DNA of 64,000 nt from Tamlana carrageenivorans (GTDB lineage Bacteria; Bacteroidota; Bacteroidia; Flavobacteriales; Flavobacteriaceae), in assembly GCF_002893765.1 (NCBI RefSeq), contig NZ_CP025938.1:2108001-2172000 (forward strand), in the 5' to 3' direction. Shown here piece by piece: positions 42,310 through 51,586 of this stretch. Numbering within the stretch: the stretch's first letter is position 1; each line of letters begins with the position of its first letter. Below the pieces are notes generated by a model. It saw only the letters and a list, made by a program, of their open reading frames with translations, made no database searches and was not told where the DNA came from. The position numbers and the translations under genes were made by a program.

Positions 42310-43785
42310 ATGGGAAATTATTTTAACACATTATCGTTAAGAGATAAATTAAATCAATTATCGAAATGTAGATTTATGGACACTTCAGAATTTGCTGATG
42401 GAGTGGACGCTTTAAAAGGAAAGAAAATTGTTATCGTAGGCTGTGGAGCTCAAGGTTTAAATCAAGGTTTAAACATGAGAGATTCAGGTTTAGATATTTC
42501 TTATACTTTACGTGATTCTGCTATTGCTGAAAAACGTGCTTCTTTTGTTAATGCAACAGAAAATGGTTTTGAAGTTGGTACTTACGAAGAGCTTATTCCA
42601 AAAGCAGATTTAGTACTAAATCTTACTCCAGATAAGCAACACACTAATGTAGTTAAAGCGGTTATGCCTTTAATGAAAAAAGGAGCTACTTTAGCGTATT
42701 CTCATGGTTTCAATATTGTTGAAGAAGGCATGCAAATTCGTGAAGATCTTACGGTAATCATGGTAGCGCCTAAGTCGCCAGGTTCGGAAGTTCGTGAAGA
42801 ATATAAAAGAGGTTTTGGTGTGCCAACCTTAATAGCGGTACACGAAGAAAACGATCCAGAAGGAAAAGGATGGGCACAAGCTAAGGCTTATGCTGTTGCA
42901 ACTGGTGGTGATAGAGCTGGTGTTTTAGCATCTTCTTTCATTGCTGAGGTGAAATCGGATTTAATGGGTGAGCAAACCATTCTTTGTGGATTGTTACAAA
43001 CAGGTTCTATCCTTTGTTTCGATAAAATGGTTGAAGAAGGTATCGAGCCAGGTTATGCTTCTAAATTAATTCAATACGGATGGGAAACCATTACCGAAGG
43101 TCTTAAATACGGTGGTGTTACTAACATGATGGACCGTCTTTCTAACGCTGCAAAAATTAAAGCTTTTGAATTATCGGAAGAGTTAAAAGATATTATGCGT
43201 CCGTTATTCCAAAAGCATATGGATGATATTATCGAGGGACGTTTTTCTGCTGGAATGATGGCAGATTGGGCTAACGATGATAAAGATTTATTAGGATGGA
43301 GAGCTGCAACTGCTGAAACGGCATTTGAAAAAACGCCTGCTGGAGATGTTGAGATTACAGAGCAAGAATACTACGATAACGGTGTATTAATGGTTGCTAT
43401 GGTAAGAGCTGGTGTTGAATTGGCTTTCGAAGCGATGGTAGACTCTGGAATTATCGATGCTTCTGCATACTACGAATCGTTACACGAAACGCCATTAATT
43501 GCAAATACTATTGCTAGAAAGAAATTATACGAAATGAACCGTGTAATCTCTGATACGGCCGAGTACGGATGTTACTTATTCGATCACGCATGTAAGCCTT
43601 TATTAACCGATTTCATGAAAACGGTTAATACCGATGTAATTGGTAAAGCTTATGCTAAAGATAATGGTAAAGGTGTTGATAACGCAAAACTTATCGCTGT
43701 TAATAAAGCATTAAGAAATCACCCAGTTGAAAAAGTTGGAGAATTCTTAAGGTCATCTATGACGGCTATGAAGCCAATAGTTTAA
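42310..43785 (+). CDS. ilvC: Ketol-acid reductoisomerase, class II (long form)
   Basis: 491 residues, the length of the E. coli/plant-type enzyme with a duplicated C-terminal domain. IVIVGCGAQGLNQGLNMRDSG binds NADPH, VAPKSPGSEVREEYKRGFG is the catalytic region, and the acidic metal ligands lie in KSDLMGEQTILCG. It isomerises and reduces acetolactate and aceto-hydroxybutyrate, between the IlvBN and IlvD steps. ilvA starts 11 bp downstream. Confidence 0.96.
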   Translation: MGNYFNTLSLRDKLNQLSKCRFMDTSEFADGVDALKGKKIVIVGCGAQGLNQGLNMRDSGLDISYTLRDSAIAEKRASFVNATENGFEVGTYEELIPKADLVLNLTPDKQHTNVVKAVMPLMKKGATLAYSHGFNIVEEGMQIREDLTVIMVAPKSPGSEVREEYKRGFGVPTLIAVHEENDPEGKGWAQAKAYAVATGGDRAGVLASSFIAEVKSDLMGEQTILCGLLQTGSILCFDKMVEEGIEPGYASKLIQYGWETITEGLKYGGVTNMMDRLSNAAKIKAFELSEELKDIMRPLFQKHMDDIIEGRFSAGMMADWANDDKDLLGWRAATAETAFEKTPAGDVEITEQEYYDNGVLMVAMVRAGVELAFEAMVDSGIIDASAYYESLHETPLIANTIARKKLYEMNRVISDTAEYGCYLFDHACKPLLTDFMKTVNTDVIGKAYAKDNGKGVDNAKLIAVNKALRNHPVEKVGEFLRSSMTAMKPIV

Positions 43786-43796
43786 AACGTATCCTA

Positions 43797-45059
43797 ATGA
43801 ACAAGGAAAACACATATTTTCCTAAGTTAAGTGATATAAAGGTAGCTGCCGATACGATTAAAAACGTATCGGCAGTTACGCCTTTAGGGCATAGCTTAAG
43901 GTATTCTAAACAGTTTGAAGCGCAGGTGTTTTTGAAGCGTGAAGACCTTCAGCAAGTGCGTTCGTATAAAATTCGTGGGGCCTATAATAAAATTAGTTCG
44001 TTAACGCCAAAGCAATCGGCTTGCGGCGTGGTTTGTGCCAGTGCAGGGAATCATGCGCAAGGGGTCGCGCTATCTTGTAAATTATTGAAGATAAAAGGCA
44101 CGATATTTATGCCTACACCAACACCGAAACAGAAGGTAGAACAGGTTGAAATGTTTGGTGAGGATTTTATTGAAATCAAACTTATTGGTGATACTTACGA
44201 CGATGCAAGTAAAGCGGCGCTTCTAGAATGTGAACAGTTGGAGAAAACCTTTATTCACCCTTTTGATGATGAAAAAGTAATAGAAGGACAGGCTACTGTG
44301 GGACTGGAAATTATAGAGCAAGCTAAAAACCCTATCGATTATGTATTTATTCCTATTGGCGGCGGTGGTTTAGCTTCAGGGTTGTCTACCGTTTTTAAAG
44401 CTTTATCGCCAAAAACTAAAATTATTGGTGTGGAGCCTGAAGGCGCACCTTCCATGACGGTATCCATTAAAAATAATAAAAACACAGCCTTAGACGAGAT
44501 TGAAAAATTTATCGATGGTGCTGCCGTAAAACGTGTTGGCGATTTAAACTTTGCCATATGTAAAGAAAACCTCGATGATACCATAGCCGTACCCGAAGGT
44601 AAGGTATGTGAAACCATATTAGAACTCTATAACAAAGATGCTATTGTAGTAGAGCCTGCAGGTGCTTTAAGTATTTCAGCTTTAGATTTTTTTGCTGATG
44701 ACATAAAAGGTAAAAACGTGGTTTGTGTGGTTAGTGGCAGTAATAACGACATCACCAGAACACCAGAAATTAAAGAACGTGCTTTGTTATACGCGAATTT
44801 GAAGCACTATTTTATAGTTAATTTTCCGCAGCGCGCAGGAGCTTTAAAAGAATTTGTAGTCGATATTCTGGGTGAAACCGATGATATCACCTACTTTCAA
44901 TACGCTAAAAAAACCAATCGCGAAAATGGTTCGGCGGTAGTAGGCGTGCAGCTAAAAGCTTCAGAAGATTTAGAACCACTTATTTCAAGAATGAAAAAGC
45001 GTAATTTTTTTGGTGACTATTTAAACAATAAGCCTGATTTATTTGAGTTTTTAGTATAA
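43797..45059 (+). CDS. ilvA: Threonine ammonia-lyase (threonine deaminase)
   Basis: 420 residues, the shorter biosynthetic form with a single C-terminal ACT-like domain (about 335-420). The PLP lysine is in VRSYKIRGAYNK, and the phosphate loop is IPIGGGGLASGLS. CASAGNHAQGVA is typical. It makes 2-ketobutyrate from threonine and so feeds the isoleucine branch of the same operon. It is the last gene of the ilv unit. ilvE and leu genes are not in this window. Confidence 0.95.
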   Translation: MNKENTYFPKLSDIKVAADTIKNVSAVTPLGHSLRYSKQFEAQVFLKREDLQQVRSYKIRGAYNKISSLTPKQSACGVVCASAGNHAQGVALSCKLLKIKGTIFMPTPTPKQKVEQVEMFGEDFIEIKLIGDTYDDASKAALLECEQLEKTFIHPFDDEKVIEGQATVGLEIIEQAKNPIDYVFIPIGGGGLASGLSTVFKALSPKTKIIGVEPEGAPSMTVSIKNNKNTALDEIEKFIDGAAVKRVGDLNFAICKENLDDTIAVPEGKVCETILELYNKDAIVVEPAGALSISALDFFADDIKGKNVVCVVSGSNNDITRTPEIKERALLYANLKHYFIVNFPQRAGALKEFVVDILGETDDITYFQYAKKTNRENGSAVVGVQLKASEDLEPLISRMKKRNFFGDYLNNKPDLFEFLV

Positions 45060-45224
45060 AATAGTCCGGTTAGAACGAAATCGTTTTCGTTTTAATCCAA
45101 TAAATAATAAACAGTTAATCTCCTAAATTCAGGTAAATTTCATTTACTTTGGGGTAAAATGCAAGTGTGATATTTATTATAAACACACAGCCAAACCACA
45201 ACAACTACTATAAACATAAATATT

Positions 45225-46817
45225 ATGAAAACAGCTTTTCAAGATATTCCTGAAGCTTATAAAATAAAATCACTTTTACATCAAACCACATACTTGGTAA
45301 ACGGAGAGTTGAAAAGTTGGGAAGGAGATACTGCTGAGGTATATTCTACCATTTCATCAACCTCAGATTATAAACCAACACTTTTGGGGACTATTCCGCA
45401 ATTAGGTGAAAAAGAGGCTATGGAGGTTTTGGATTCTGCAACCTCGGCCTACGATCATGGAAAAGGCTTATGGCCAACAATGAAAGTTGCCGATAGAATT
45501 GCTTGTATGGAAACTTTCGTAGAGCAAATGAAAACCAAGCGTGAAGAAGTTGTGAAACTTTTAATGTGGGAGATAGGGAAAAATTTGCCTGATTCTGAAA
45601 AAGAATTCGATAGAACTGTAGAGTACATTTATGATACTATTGAAGCTTATAAACAAATTGACAGGTCTTCTGCAAAATTTGAAAAAAACTCTGGCGTTTA
45701 TGCGCATATCCGTCGTGGTCCACTAGGTGTGGTTTTGTGCTTGGGGCCTTATAATTATCCGCTTAACGAAACGTTTGCCTTATTGATTCCGGCTTTAATT
45801 ATGGGGAACCCCGTAATTTTCAAGCCTGCTAAATACGGTGTTCTATTAATTTCGCCTTTATTGGAAGCTTTTCAAAGCAGTTTCCCTGAAGGGGTAGTGA
45901 ATATTGTGTATGGTCGCGGACGAGTTTTAGCGGCACCAATTATGAAATCTGGCGCTATCGATGTGTTGGCTTTAATTGGAAATAGTAAATCGGCTAACAT
46001 CCTTCAAGCGCAGCACCCGAAAGGAAACAGACTGCGTATGGTTTTAGGTTTGGAAGCTAAAAATCCGGCGATTGTATTACCAGATGCCGATTTAGATTTA
46101 GCGGTCGATGAGTGTATTGCCGGTACTTTATCTTTCAACGGACAACGTTGTACAGCATTAAAAGTATTGTATGTTCACGAATCGGTTGTTGAAGAATTTA
46201 ACCGTCGATTTGCTTATAAAGTTGATCAGCTTAAATTTGGAAATCCTTGGGAGGAAGGTGTGAAATTAACGCCGCTTCCAGAAACGGATAAGCCAGCATA
46301 TATTCAAGAACTTATTGACGACGCTCTAGAAAAAGGAGCAAGCATCATCAATAAAAAAGGTGGTGAAACTTCCGAGAATTATATTTTTCCAGCGGTGTTA
46401 TATCCGGTGTCTAAAGAGATGCGTGTTTATAAAGAAGAGCAATTCGGACCCGTAATTCCGGTGATTTCTTTTTCTGATATTGAAGAGCCTTTAGATGATA
46501 TGGCGGAGTCGGATTACGGACAACAAGTGAGCTTATTTGGTAAAAATATTAATACCTTATCACCACTTATCGATACCCTGGTAAATTTAGTATGTCGTGT
46601 AAACTTAAATAGTTCTTGCCAAAGAGGACCAGATGTTTACCCATTTACAGGACGAAAAGATTCGGCTTCAGGAACATTAAGTGTACATGATGCATTGCGT
46701 TCGTTCTCTATTAGAACTTTTGTGGCTTCTAAGGATAACGAATATAACAATGCCATTTTAACAGAGTTGCTCGAAAGAAAAACGTCGAACTTTATTAGTA
46801 CCGACTATATTTTATAA
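45225..46817 (+). CDS. gapN: NADP-dependent glyceraldehyde-3-phosphate dehydrogenase (non-phosphorylating), GapN-like
   Basis: 530 residues, aldehyde dehydrogenase superfamily. The catalytic Cys is in SFNGQRCTALKVLYV, the general-base Glu in VLGLEAKNPAIVLPDA, and the cofactor region is PYNYPLNETFALLIPALIMGNPVIFKPAK. RVNLNSSCQRGPDVYPFTGRKDSASG near the end matches the GapN subfamily. It would oxidise glyceraldehyde 3-phosphate to 3-phosphoglycerate with formation of NADPH. Assignment within the superfamily is by similarity only. Monocistronic, closed by a strong terminator. Confidence 0.83.
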   Translation: MKTAFQDIPEAYKIKSLLHQTTYLVNGELKSWEGDTAEVYSTISSTSDYKPTLLGTIPQLGEKEAMEVLDSATSAYDHGKGLWPTMKVADRIACMETFVEQMKTKREEVVKLLMWEIGKNLPDSEKEFDRTVEYIYDTIEAYKQIDRSSAKFEKNSGVYAHIRRGPLGVVLCLGPYNYPLNETFALLIPALIMGNPVIFKPAKYGVLLISPLLEAFQSSFPEGVVNIVYGRGRVLAAPIMKSGAIDVLALIGNSKSANILQAQHPKGNRLRMVLGLEAKNPAIVLPDADLDLAVDECIAGTLSFNGQRCTALKVLYVHESVVEEFNRRFAYKVDQLKFGNPWEEGVKLTPLPETDKPAYIQELIDDALEKGASIINKKGGETSENYIFPAVLYPVSKEMRVYKEEQFGPVIPVISFSDIEEPLDDMAESDYGQQVSLFGKNINTLSPLIDTLVNLVCRVNLNSSCQRGPDVYPFTGRKDSASGTLSVHDALRSFSIRTFVASKDNEYNNAILTELLERKTSNFISTDYIL

Positions 46818-46853
46818 AGAAAGGCTTTTGTATAAAGCTTGATTTAAATAATA

Positions 46854-46895
46854 GCAGCATTCATATCTTAATTGAAATTGAATGCTGCTTTTTTA
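46854..46895 (+). terminator. Terminator after gapN
   Basis: A perfect 10-bp stem GCAGCATTCA / TGAATGCTGC is followed by a T-run, 37 bp after the gapN stop. Confidence 0.88.
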
Positions 46896-46904
46896 TTATA
46901 TGAT

Positions 46905-46912
46905 TATCTTTG
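46905..46912 (+). promoter_or_regulatory. Putative -7 box TATCTTTG for the azurin gene
   Basis: TATCTTTG fits TAnnTTTG and lies 49 nt before the azurin ATG. The terminator hairpin of gapN occupies the -33 position, where TTG is found at 46878-46880. Confidence 0.52.
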
Positions 46913-46961
46913 GTTTAATCGTTTAGAAAATGCATCGCAATAACTTTTTAAAATATTTTAG

Positions 46962-47462
46962 ATGAAAGCAGCAAAACATATTTTAATGTTCTTTCTTTTT
47001 TGTGTCACCTTAATGGCTTGCGGAAAGAAAGAAAAAAAGCAGAATCAAAGTCCGTCGCAAACCGAAACGAAAGCGGCTTCAAGTGAGACTATAACAACTA
47101 TTAACCTTACTGCAAGCGATGCCATGCAGTTCAATAAAAATAAAATTGAGGTTAATGCCGGTGAAAAAGTAAGACTTACTTTGACTCATACTGGTAAAAT
47201 GCCGAAAACCGTCATGGGGCATAATTTCGTCTTACTAAAAAAAGGCGTGGATCTTACCGATTTTGGTACCGAAGCTGCTACTGCAACCGATTCGGAATTT
47301 ATTCCTAACGATGGTGATGATGTGATTGTGCACACCAAACTCATTGGTGGAGGTGAATCTACAACCATTGAGTTTAATGCCCCAGAATCAGGGATTTATG
47401 ATTTTCTGTGTAGCTTTCCTGGGCATTTTGCGATCATGAAAGGTAAATTTATAGTAAAATAA
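46962..47462 (+). CDS. Azurin-type cupredoxin lipoprotein
   Basis: 166 residues. The signal peptide ends in the lipobox LMAC (Cys 20), followed by a Lys/Gln/Ser-rich linker to about residue 45. The cupredoxin domain has the type-1 copper ligands: His in TVMGHNFVLL, then Cys, His and Met in FLCSFPGHFAIMKG. It is a membrane-anchored electron carrier of the periplasm or outer membrane, commonly linked to cytochrome c oxidase or peroxidase chains; the partner is unknown. It stands alone between gapN and the arginine operon leader. Confidence 0.93.
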   Translation: MKAAKHILMFFLFCVTLMACGKKEKKQNQSPSQTETKAASSETITTINLTASDAMQFNKNKIEVNAGEKVRLTLTHTGKMPKTVMGHNFVLLKKGVDLTDFGTEAATATDSEFIPNDGDDVIVHTKLIGGGESTTIEFNAPESGIYDFLCSFPGHFAIMKGKFIVK

Positions 47463-47632
47463 AGCCCTTTTCTGGCGTTTTTAGAGGCTTTCAATAATTA
47501 ATCATTTAATGTTTTTTGAAAAATATTGAAAGATTGAGATTTTGAGGCTTCAAAATTAGAGATATTAATAATTTTTTAAAATTAAAATTAGGAAAGTCTG
47601 TTATTGTCTTAAAGATGTTTTAATTTTACGAT

Positions 47633-47704
47633 ATGGAAACATTAAAAAATACATTACGTTGTTCTACACCCGGTTGGTCTGCGCGCTTTCGCCGCAGCTT
47701 CTAA
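47633..47704 (+). CDS. Possible arginine attenuator leader peptide
   Basis: The first part of the frame reads METLKNTLRCSTPGWSARFR and continues R-S-F-stop (23 residues). Four Arg codons (CGT, CGC, CGC, CGC) include an adjacent pair close to the stop. It precedes an operon that makes arginine and is followed, 140 nt on, by a terminator-like hairpin. By analogy with the ilv leader in this window it may sense charged tRNA-Arg. The long distance to the terminator and the lack of a clear antiterminator keep this tentative. Confidence 0.45.
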   Translation: METLKNTLRCSTPGWSARFRRSF

Positions 47705-47843
47705 TTTTTTAGATGAATAAACCCAAACCCAAAACGTAGTTTTTAATTTTTTTCATAGTGTCCAAAAATAATTTCATAGCATTTCAAAATAAGGTTAATT
47801 TAGTAGAAGTTAACACCCATTCTGTGCGCCGTACTTTTTTTCG

Positions 47844-47871
47844 TCGCCCGTAAGGGTGGGTTTTATTTTTT
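47844..47871 (+). terminator. Terminator-like hairpin in the arg leader
   Basis: TCGCCC-GTAA-GGGTGG (six pairs with two wobbles) is followed by GTTTTATTTTTT. It lies 66 bp before the first structural gene and so could act as an attenuator. Confidence 0.55.
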
Positions 47872-47937
47872 GAACTAGGTGTGTCCAGTTCAGCTATCAA
47901 AAAAGAGTAATAAATGACAAACAATATATACTAGGAA

Positions 47938-48585
47938 ATGAAGGTTGTAATAGCCGATAAGTCTCATGTGAAATACGCAGAAATCATCTGCGAAACCATT
48001 GCATCGTCTGCCGCCATTAGGGGTACGGGGATTGCTAGACGTTCTCCAGAATATATTGCTACTAAAATGGAAAATGGAAATGCTGTTATAGCCTTAGATC
48101 AAGGTAAATTTGCAGGGTTTTGTTATATCGAAAAGTGGGGGCACGGAAAGTTTGTGGCCAATTCTGGTCTCATTGTGCATCCCGATTATAGAGGCATCGG
48201 ATTAGCTAAGCTCATCAAGCATAAGATTTTTGAACACTCTAGAACAAAATTTCCTGACGCCAAAATTTTTAGTATCACTACCGGATCCGCAGTTATGAAA
48301 ATGAATAGCGACTTAGGCTATAAACCAGTGGTATTTTCCGAGTTAACCGACGACCAAACCTTTTGGGATGGTTGTCAAACTTGCAAAAATTATGACGTTT
48401 TAACGCGAACAAACCGCAAAATGTGTTTGTGTACAGGTATGTTGTACGACCCTAATTTAAAAGATAAGGCCGTAAAACCTATAAAAAATAATGTGTTTGC
48501 AAGATTAAAACGAATTAAACGCGCTCTGTTTTTAAAGCATGAAAAAAATGATGGAACAGAGCCTACTAACATTGACACAGATTAA
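47938..48585 (+). CDS. GNAT acyltransferase, probable N-acyl (succinyl) glutamate synthase
   Basis: 215 residues. The GNAT core has the acyl-CoA loop LIVHPDYRGIGLAKLIKHKI (R-x-x-G-x-A). SITTGSAVMKMNSDLGYKP and a Cys-rich block GCQTCKNYDVLTRTNRKMCLC follow. I recall this family, with the same Cys block, as the N-succinylglutamate synthase of Bacteroides thetaiotaomicron (BT3761), also next to argG. It would start arginine synthesis by acylating glutamate, replacing ArgA or ArgJ, which are absent from the operon. It is the first structural gene after the leader and is followed 1 bp on by a second GNAT gene. Confidence 0.75.
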   Translation: MKVVIADKSHVKYAEIICETIASSAAIRGTGIARRSPEYIATKMENGNAVIALDQGKFAGFCYIEKWGHGKFVANSGLIVHPDYRGIGLAKLIKHKIFEHSRTKFPDAKIFSITTGSAVMKMNSDLGYKPVVFSELTDDQTFWDGCQTCKNYDVLTRTNRKMCLCTGMLYDPNLKDKAVKPIKNNVFARLKRIKRALFLKHEKNDGTEPTNIDTD

Positions 48586-48586
48586 A

Positions 48587-49159
48587 ATGAATACATTACT
48601 AGATATCGATACTGAAATCGATCAGCTTATCGAACAAGCTGAAGCCTTTTGCGAAAAGGAAGGTATCGAAATCAAATTGGTATATAAACTTTCCAACAAA
48701 TCATTAGAGATTATTTCCGAAAGATCTAAAACGCTTTCTACATTGTATTATGTGAGTGTAGAAATGCTTAAAAAACGTGCCGAAAACGGATGTTTTATCT
48801 TGAAGAAAGATGACGAGATAATTGGGCACATCTTCGTGCATGAACATCAAGTTAAAGAGCATTTTGTATACGAGCGCTCTTCATTATGGGTGGATAGTAC
48901 GTATAGAAATTGCAATTTAGGTTTATTGTTAATGGCAAGAATGACCGAGTTTTTTAGTGAAACTTTTCTCATTTCTATCGCCCAAACTCCTAAAGTGCAT
49001 CAGTATAATGAGCTGCTTGGTATGACTCACGTGACCTTGTCTAAAATGTCGGCCCAGCTCGTGCAAGAGCTCGAGAAATTAGGGAAATTACGTGATGAAT
49101 TGAATTATAGATATTATGTAAATGCCTGTTTTGCTTCAGAAATAGGTCAGTTAAAATAG
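48587..49159 (+). CDS. Second GNAT-like protein of the arginine operon, function unknown
   Basis: 190 residues from the ATG at 48587, one base after the previous stop; a longer frame from 48539 would overlap the upstream gene by 47 nt. GNAT features are weak: GCFILKKDDEIIGHIFVHEH as a central strand pair and SLWVDSTYRNCNLGLLLMAR at the acyl-CoA loop, where the usual G-x-G is N-L-G. IAQTPKVHQYNELLGMTHV follows. Cofactor binding may be altered. Its place between the acylglutamate synthase candidate and argG suggests a part in arginine synthesis, perhaps as partner or regulator of the first gene. Confidence 0.7.
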   Translation: MNTLLDIDTEIDQLIEQAEAFCEKEGIEIKLVYKLSNKSLEIISERSKTLSTLYYVSVEMLKKRAENGCFILKKDDEIIGHIFVHEHQVKEHFVYERSSLWVDSTYRNCNLGLLLMARMTEFFSETFLISIAQTPKVHQYNELLGMTHVTLSKMSAQLVQELEKLGKLRDELNYRYYVNACFASEIGQLK

Positions 49160-49190
49160 AATAGAAAATTAGTTATATAAATAGTGTAAG

Positions 49191-50369
49191 ATGAAAAAAT
49201 TAGTAATAGCATACAGTGGTGGATTGGATACGTCATACTGTGCAGTAAGTTTATCAAAGGAATATGATGTGCACGCCGTAAGTGTAAACACAGGTGGTTT
49301 TACTAAAGAAGAAATTAGTCATATAGAGAGTAACGCCTACAAAATGGGTGTTACGACTTATAAAAATATTGATGCCGTTTCTACTTTTTATGAAAAAGTA
49401 GTTAAGTATCTTATTTTTGGGAATGTATTAAAAAATAATTCATACCCCTTATCGGTAAGTGCCGAGCGTATCATTCAAGCGATTGAAATTATTGAATACG
49501 CTAAAAGTATTGACGCCGAATATATTGCTCATGGTAGTACAGGGGCTGGAAACGATCAAGTGCGTTTTGATATGATTTTCCAAACTTTGGCACCAAATAT
49601 CAAAATTATTACCCCAATTAGAGACGAGAAGTTAACCAGACAACAAGAAATCGACTATTTGAAAGAAAATGGTATCGATATGAACTGGGAAAAAGCAAAA
49701 TACTCTGTTAACAAAGGGCTATGGGGAACGAGTGTTGGAGGTTCAGAAACTTTAACATCCGATAAGGCATTGCCTAACGAAGCTTATCCGTCTCAATTGA
49801 AACACACCGAGGAAGAAAAAGTAAAATTAACCTTCAAACAAGGCGAGTTAGTAGCGGTAAACGGTATTGAAAATTCGCCTCAAAATAATATAGAAGTGCT
49901 AAATAATTTAGCTTCGGCTTATGCCATTGGTAGAGATATCCATGTTGGCGATACAATTGTTGGTATTAAAGGACGTGTTGGTTTTGAAGCCGCAGCAGCC
50001 CTTATTACTATTAAAGCTCATCATTTGTTAGAAAAGCATACCCTAACTAAATGGCAGTTACAACACAAAGAATATTTGTCAAGTTTCTACGGAATGCACT
50101 TGCATGAAGGGCAGTATTTAGACCCTGTAATGCGAAATATTGAAGCTTTCCTGGAAAGCAGTCAGGATAAAGTTTCAGGTGATGTGTTTGTAGCTTTAAA
50201 ACCTTACCACTTTGCACTAGATGGTATTCAGTCTGACCATGACTTGATGAGTGCGAAATTTGGAAGCTACGGTGAGGAGAACAAAGCGTGGACCGCTGAT
50301 GACGCTAAAGGCTTTATCAAAATTCTAGGTAATCAGAATAAAATCTATCAACAAGTAAATTCAAAATAA
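49191..50369 (+). CDS. argG: Argininosuccinate synthase
   Basis: 392 residues. The ATP pyrophosphatase motif is AYSGGLDTSYCAV at residues 7-19. HGSTGAGNDQVRFD binds citrulline and aspartate, and GLWGTSVGGSE is conserved. It joins citrulline and aspartate with ATP. The TAATG overlap with argC couples the two genes. Confidence 0.96.
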   Translation: MKKLVIAYSGGLDTSYCAVSLSKEYDVHAVSVNTGGFTKEEISHIESNAYKMGVTTYKNIDAVSTFYEKVVKYLIFGNVLKNNSYPLSVSAERIIQAIEIIEYAKSIDAEYIAHGSTGAGNDQVRFDMIFQTLAPNIKIITPIRDEKLTRQQEIDYLKENGIDMNWEKAKYSVNKGLWGTSVGGSETLTSDKALPNEAYPSQLKHTEEEKVKLTFKQGELVAVNGIENSPQNNIEVLNNLASAYAIGRDIHVGDTIVGIKGRVGFEAAAALITIKAHHLLEKHTLTKWQLQHKEYLSSFYGMHLHEGQYLDPVMRNIEAFLESSQDKVSGDVFVALKPYHFALDGIQSDHDLMSAKFGSYGEENKAWTADDAKGFIKILGNQNKIYQQVNSK

Positions 50370-51346
50370 TGATCCAAGTTGGAATTATAGGTGGCGCAGG
50401 GTACACAGCAGGCGAGTTAATAAGATTACTTATTCATCACCCCGAAGCTGAAATGAACTTTGTGTATAGCACCAGTAATGCAGGAAATCAATTAAGTAAA
50501 GTGCATCAAGATTTAGTAGGGTCTTTAGATTTTGAATTTACAGATACCGTAAATCCAAATGTAGACGTGTTGTTTTTATGCTTAGGCCATGGGAATTCGG
50601 TGAAGTTTTTAGAAGCTAACACTTTTTCTGAGGATACTAAAATCATCGATTTAGGAAACGATTTTAGACTGGAGGCCGATAAAGTTTTTAATGGAAAAAC
50701 CTTTGTATATGGCTTGCCAGAATTACAAAGAGAAGCTATTAAAAAAGCAAACTATGTAGCGAATCCTGGTTGTTTTGCAACAGCCATCCAGTTGGGGCTT
50801 TTACCTTTAGCTGAAGCCAATTTGCTAAATAACGATGTACATATTAATGCCGTAACAGGGGCAACAGGCGCTGGGACTTCATTGTCTGCGACCACACATT
50901 ACACGTGGCGTGATAATAATTTCTCGTACTATAAACCTTTTACGCATCAGCATTTAGGAGAAATTAATCAATCGGTTAAACAGTTGCAAGGTGATTTTGC
51001 TTCAGATATCCTTTTTATGCCAAATCGCGGGAATTTTTCACGAGGCATTTTTGCAACGATTTACACCGATTTTGAAGGTGCTGTAGAAGACGCGAAGGCC
51101 ATGTATCAAGCTTTTTATAAAGATGCTGAATTTACTTTTGTAGCCGACGATTTTTTACATTTAAAACAAGTGGTAAACACAAACAAATGTTTAATTCACT
51201 TGCATAAACATGGAGGGAAGCTTTTAATAACAAGCATTATCGATAACCTGTTAAAAGGAGCTTCGGGACAAGCTGTTGAGAATATGAACTTAATGTTTGG
51301 TTTAGAAGAAACCACAGGATTAGGATTAAAGGCGACTTATTTTTAA
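50369..51346 (+). CDS. argC: N-acyl-gamma-glutamyl-phosphate reductase
   Basis: 325 residues. The NADP motif GIIGGAGYTAGELIRLL starts the protein, the catalytic cysteine is in VANPGCFATAIQLGLLPL, and HQHLGEINQ holds the catalytic histidine. It reduces N-acylglutamyl phosphate to the semialdehyde, the third step of arginine synthesis. If the operon uses succinylated intermediates the substrate is the succinyl form. A 240-bp gap with its own promoter box follows. Confidence 0.95.
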   Translation: MIQVGIIGGAGYTAGELIRLLIHHPEAEMNFVYSTSNAGNQLSKVHQDLVGSLDFEFTDTVNPNVDVLFLCLGHGNSVKFLEANTFSEDTKIIDLGNDFRLEADKVFNGKTFVYGLPELQREAIKKANYVANPGCFATAIQLGLLPLAEANLLNNDVHINAVTGATGAGTSLSATTHYTWRDNNFSYYKPFTHQHLGEINQSVKQLQGDFASDILFMPNRGNFSRGIFATIYTDFEGAVEDAKAMYQAFYKDAEFTFVADDFLHLKQVVNTNKCLIHLHKHGGKLLITSIIDNLLKGASGQAVENMNLMFGLEETTGLGLKATYF

Positions 51347-51485
51347 GTCGCTAAACTTCCCAGATTAGGGAAATACAAGCAAAAGATTAGGAGTAAAATC
51401 TTAAACAACAAGAAAAGGCTTTTTGTTATAATAGTTGAGGCTGGTTTTAAGCCAGTCTAATTACAGAAAAACCTTCTAAAATCCT

Positions 51486-51493
51486 TACTTTTG
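51486..51493 (+). promoter_or_regulatory. Putative -7 box TACTTTTG, internal promoter before argD
   Basis: TACTTTTG fits TAnnTTTG, 93 nt before argD, downstream of an imperfect hairpin (CTGGTTTTAAGCCAG near 51441-51455). It suggests that argD-proA-proB-argF'-argB-argE can be transcribed apart from argG-argC. Confidence 0.5.
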
Positions 51494-51586
51494 CGCGACA
51501 ACCAAACAAATTATAGGGGTTAGCATAACTTCTAATAAAGAAAGAAACGTCTTTTAAAAAACAAACCAACTAATAAATATGTAATT

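Larger units (their letters stand above)
47463..47937 (+). other. Leader region of the arginine operon
   Basis: 475 bp upstream of the first arginine gene. It holds an Arg-rich 23-codon frame (47633-47704), a second tiny frame reading MNKPKPKT (47713-47739), and a terminator-like hairpin (47844-47871). CACCC occurs at 47667-47671 and 47814-47818 and is complementary to GGGTG (47854-47858) of the terminator, so alternative pairings are possible. Confidence 0.5.
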
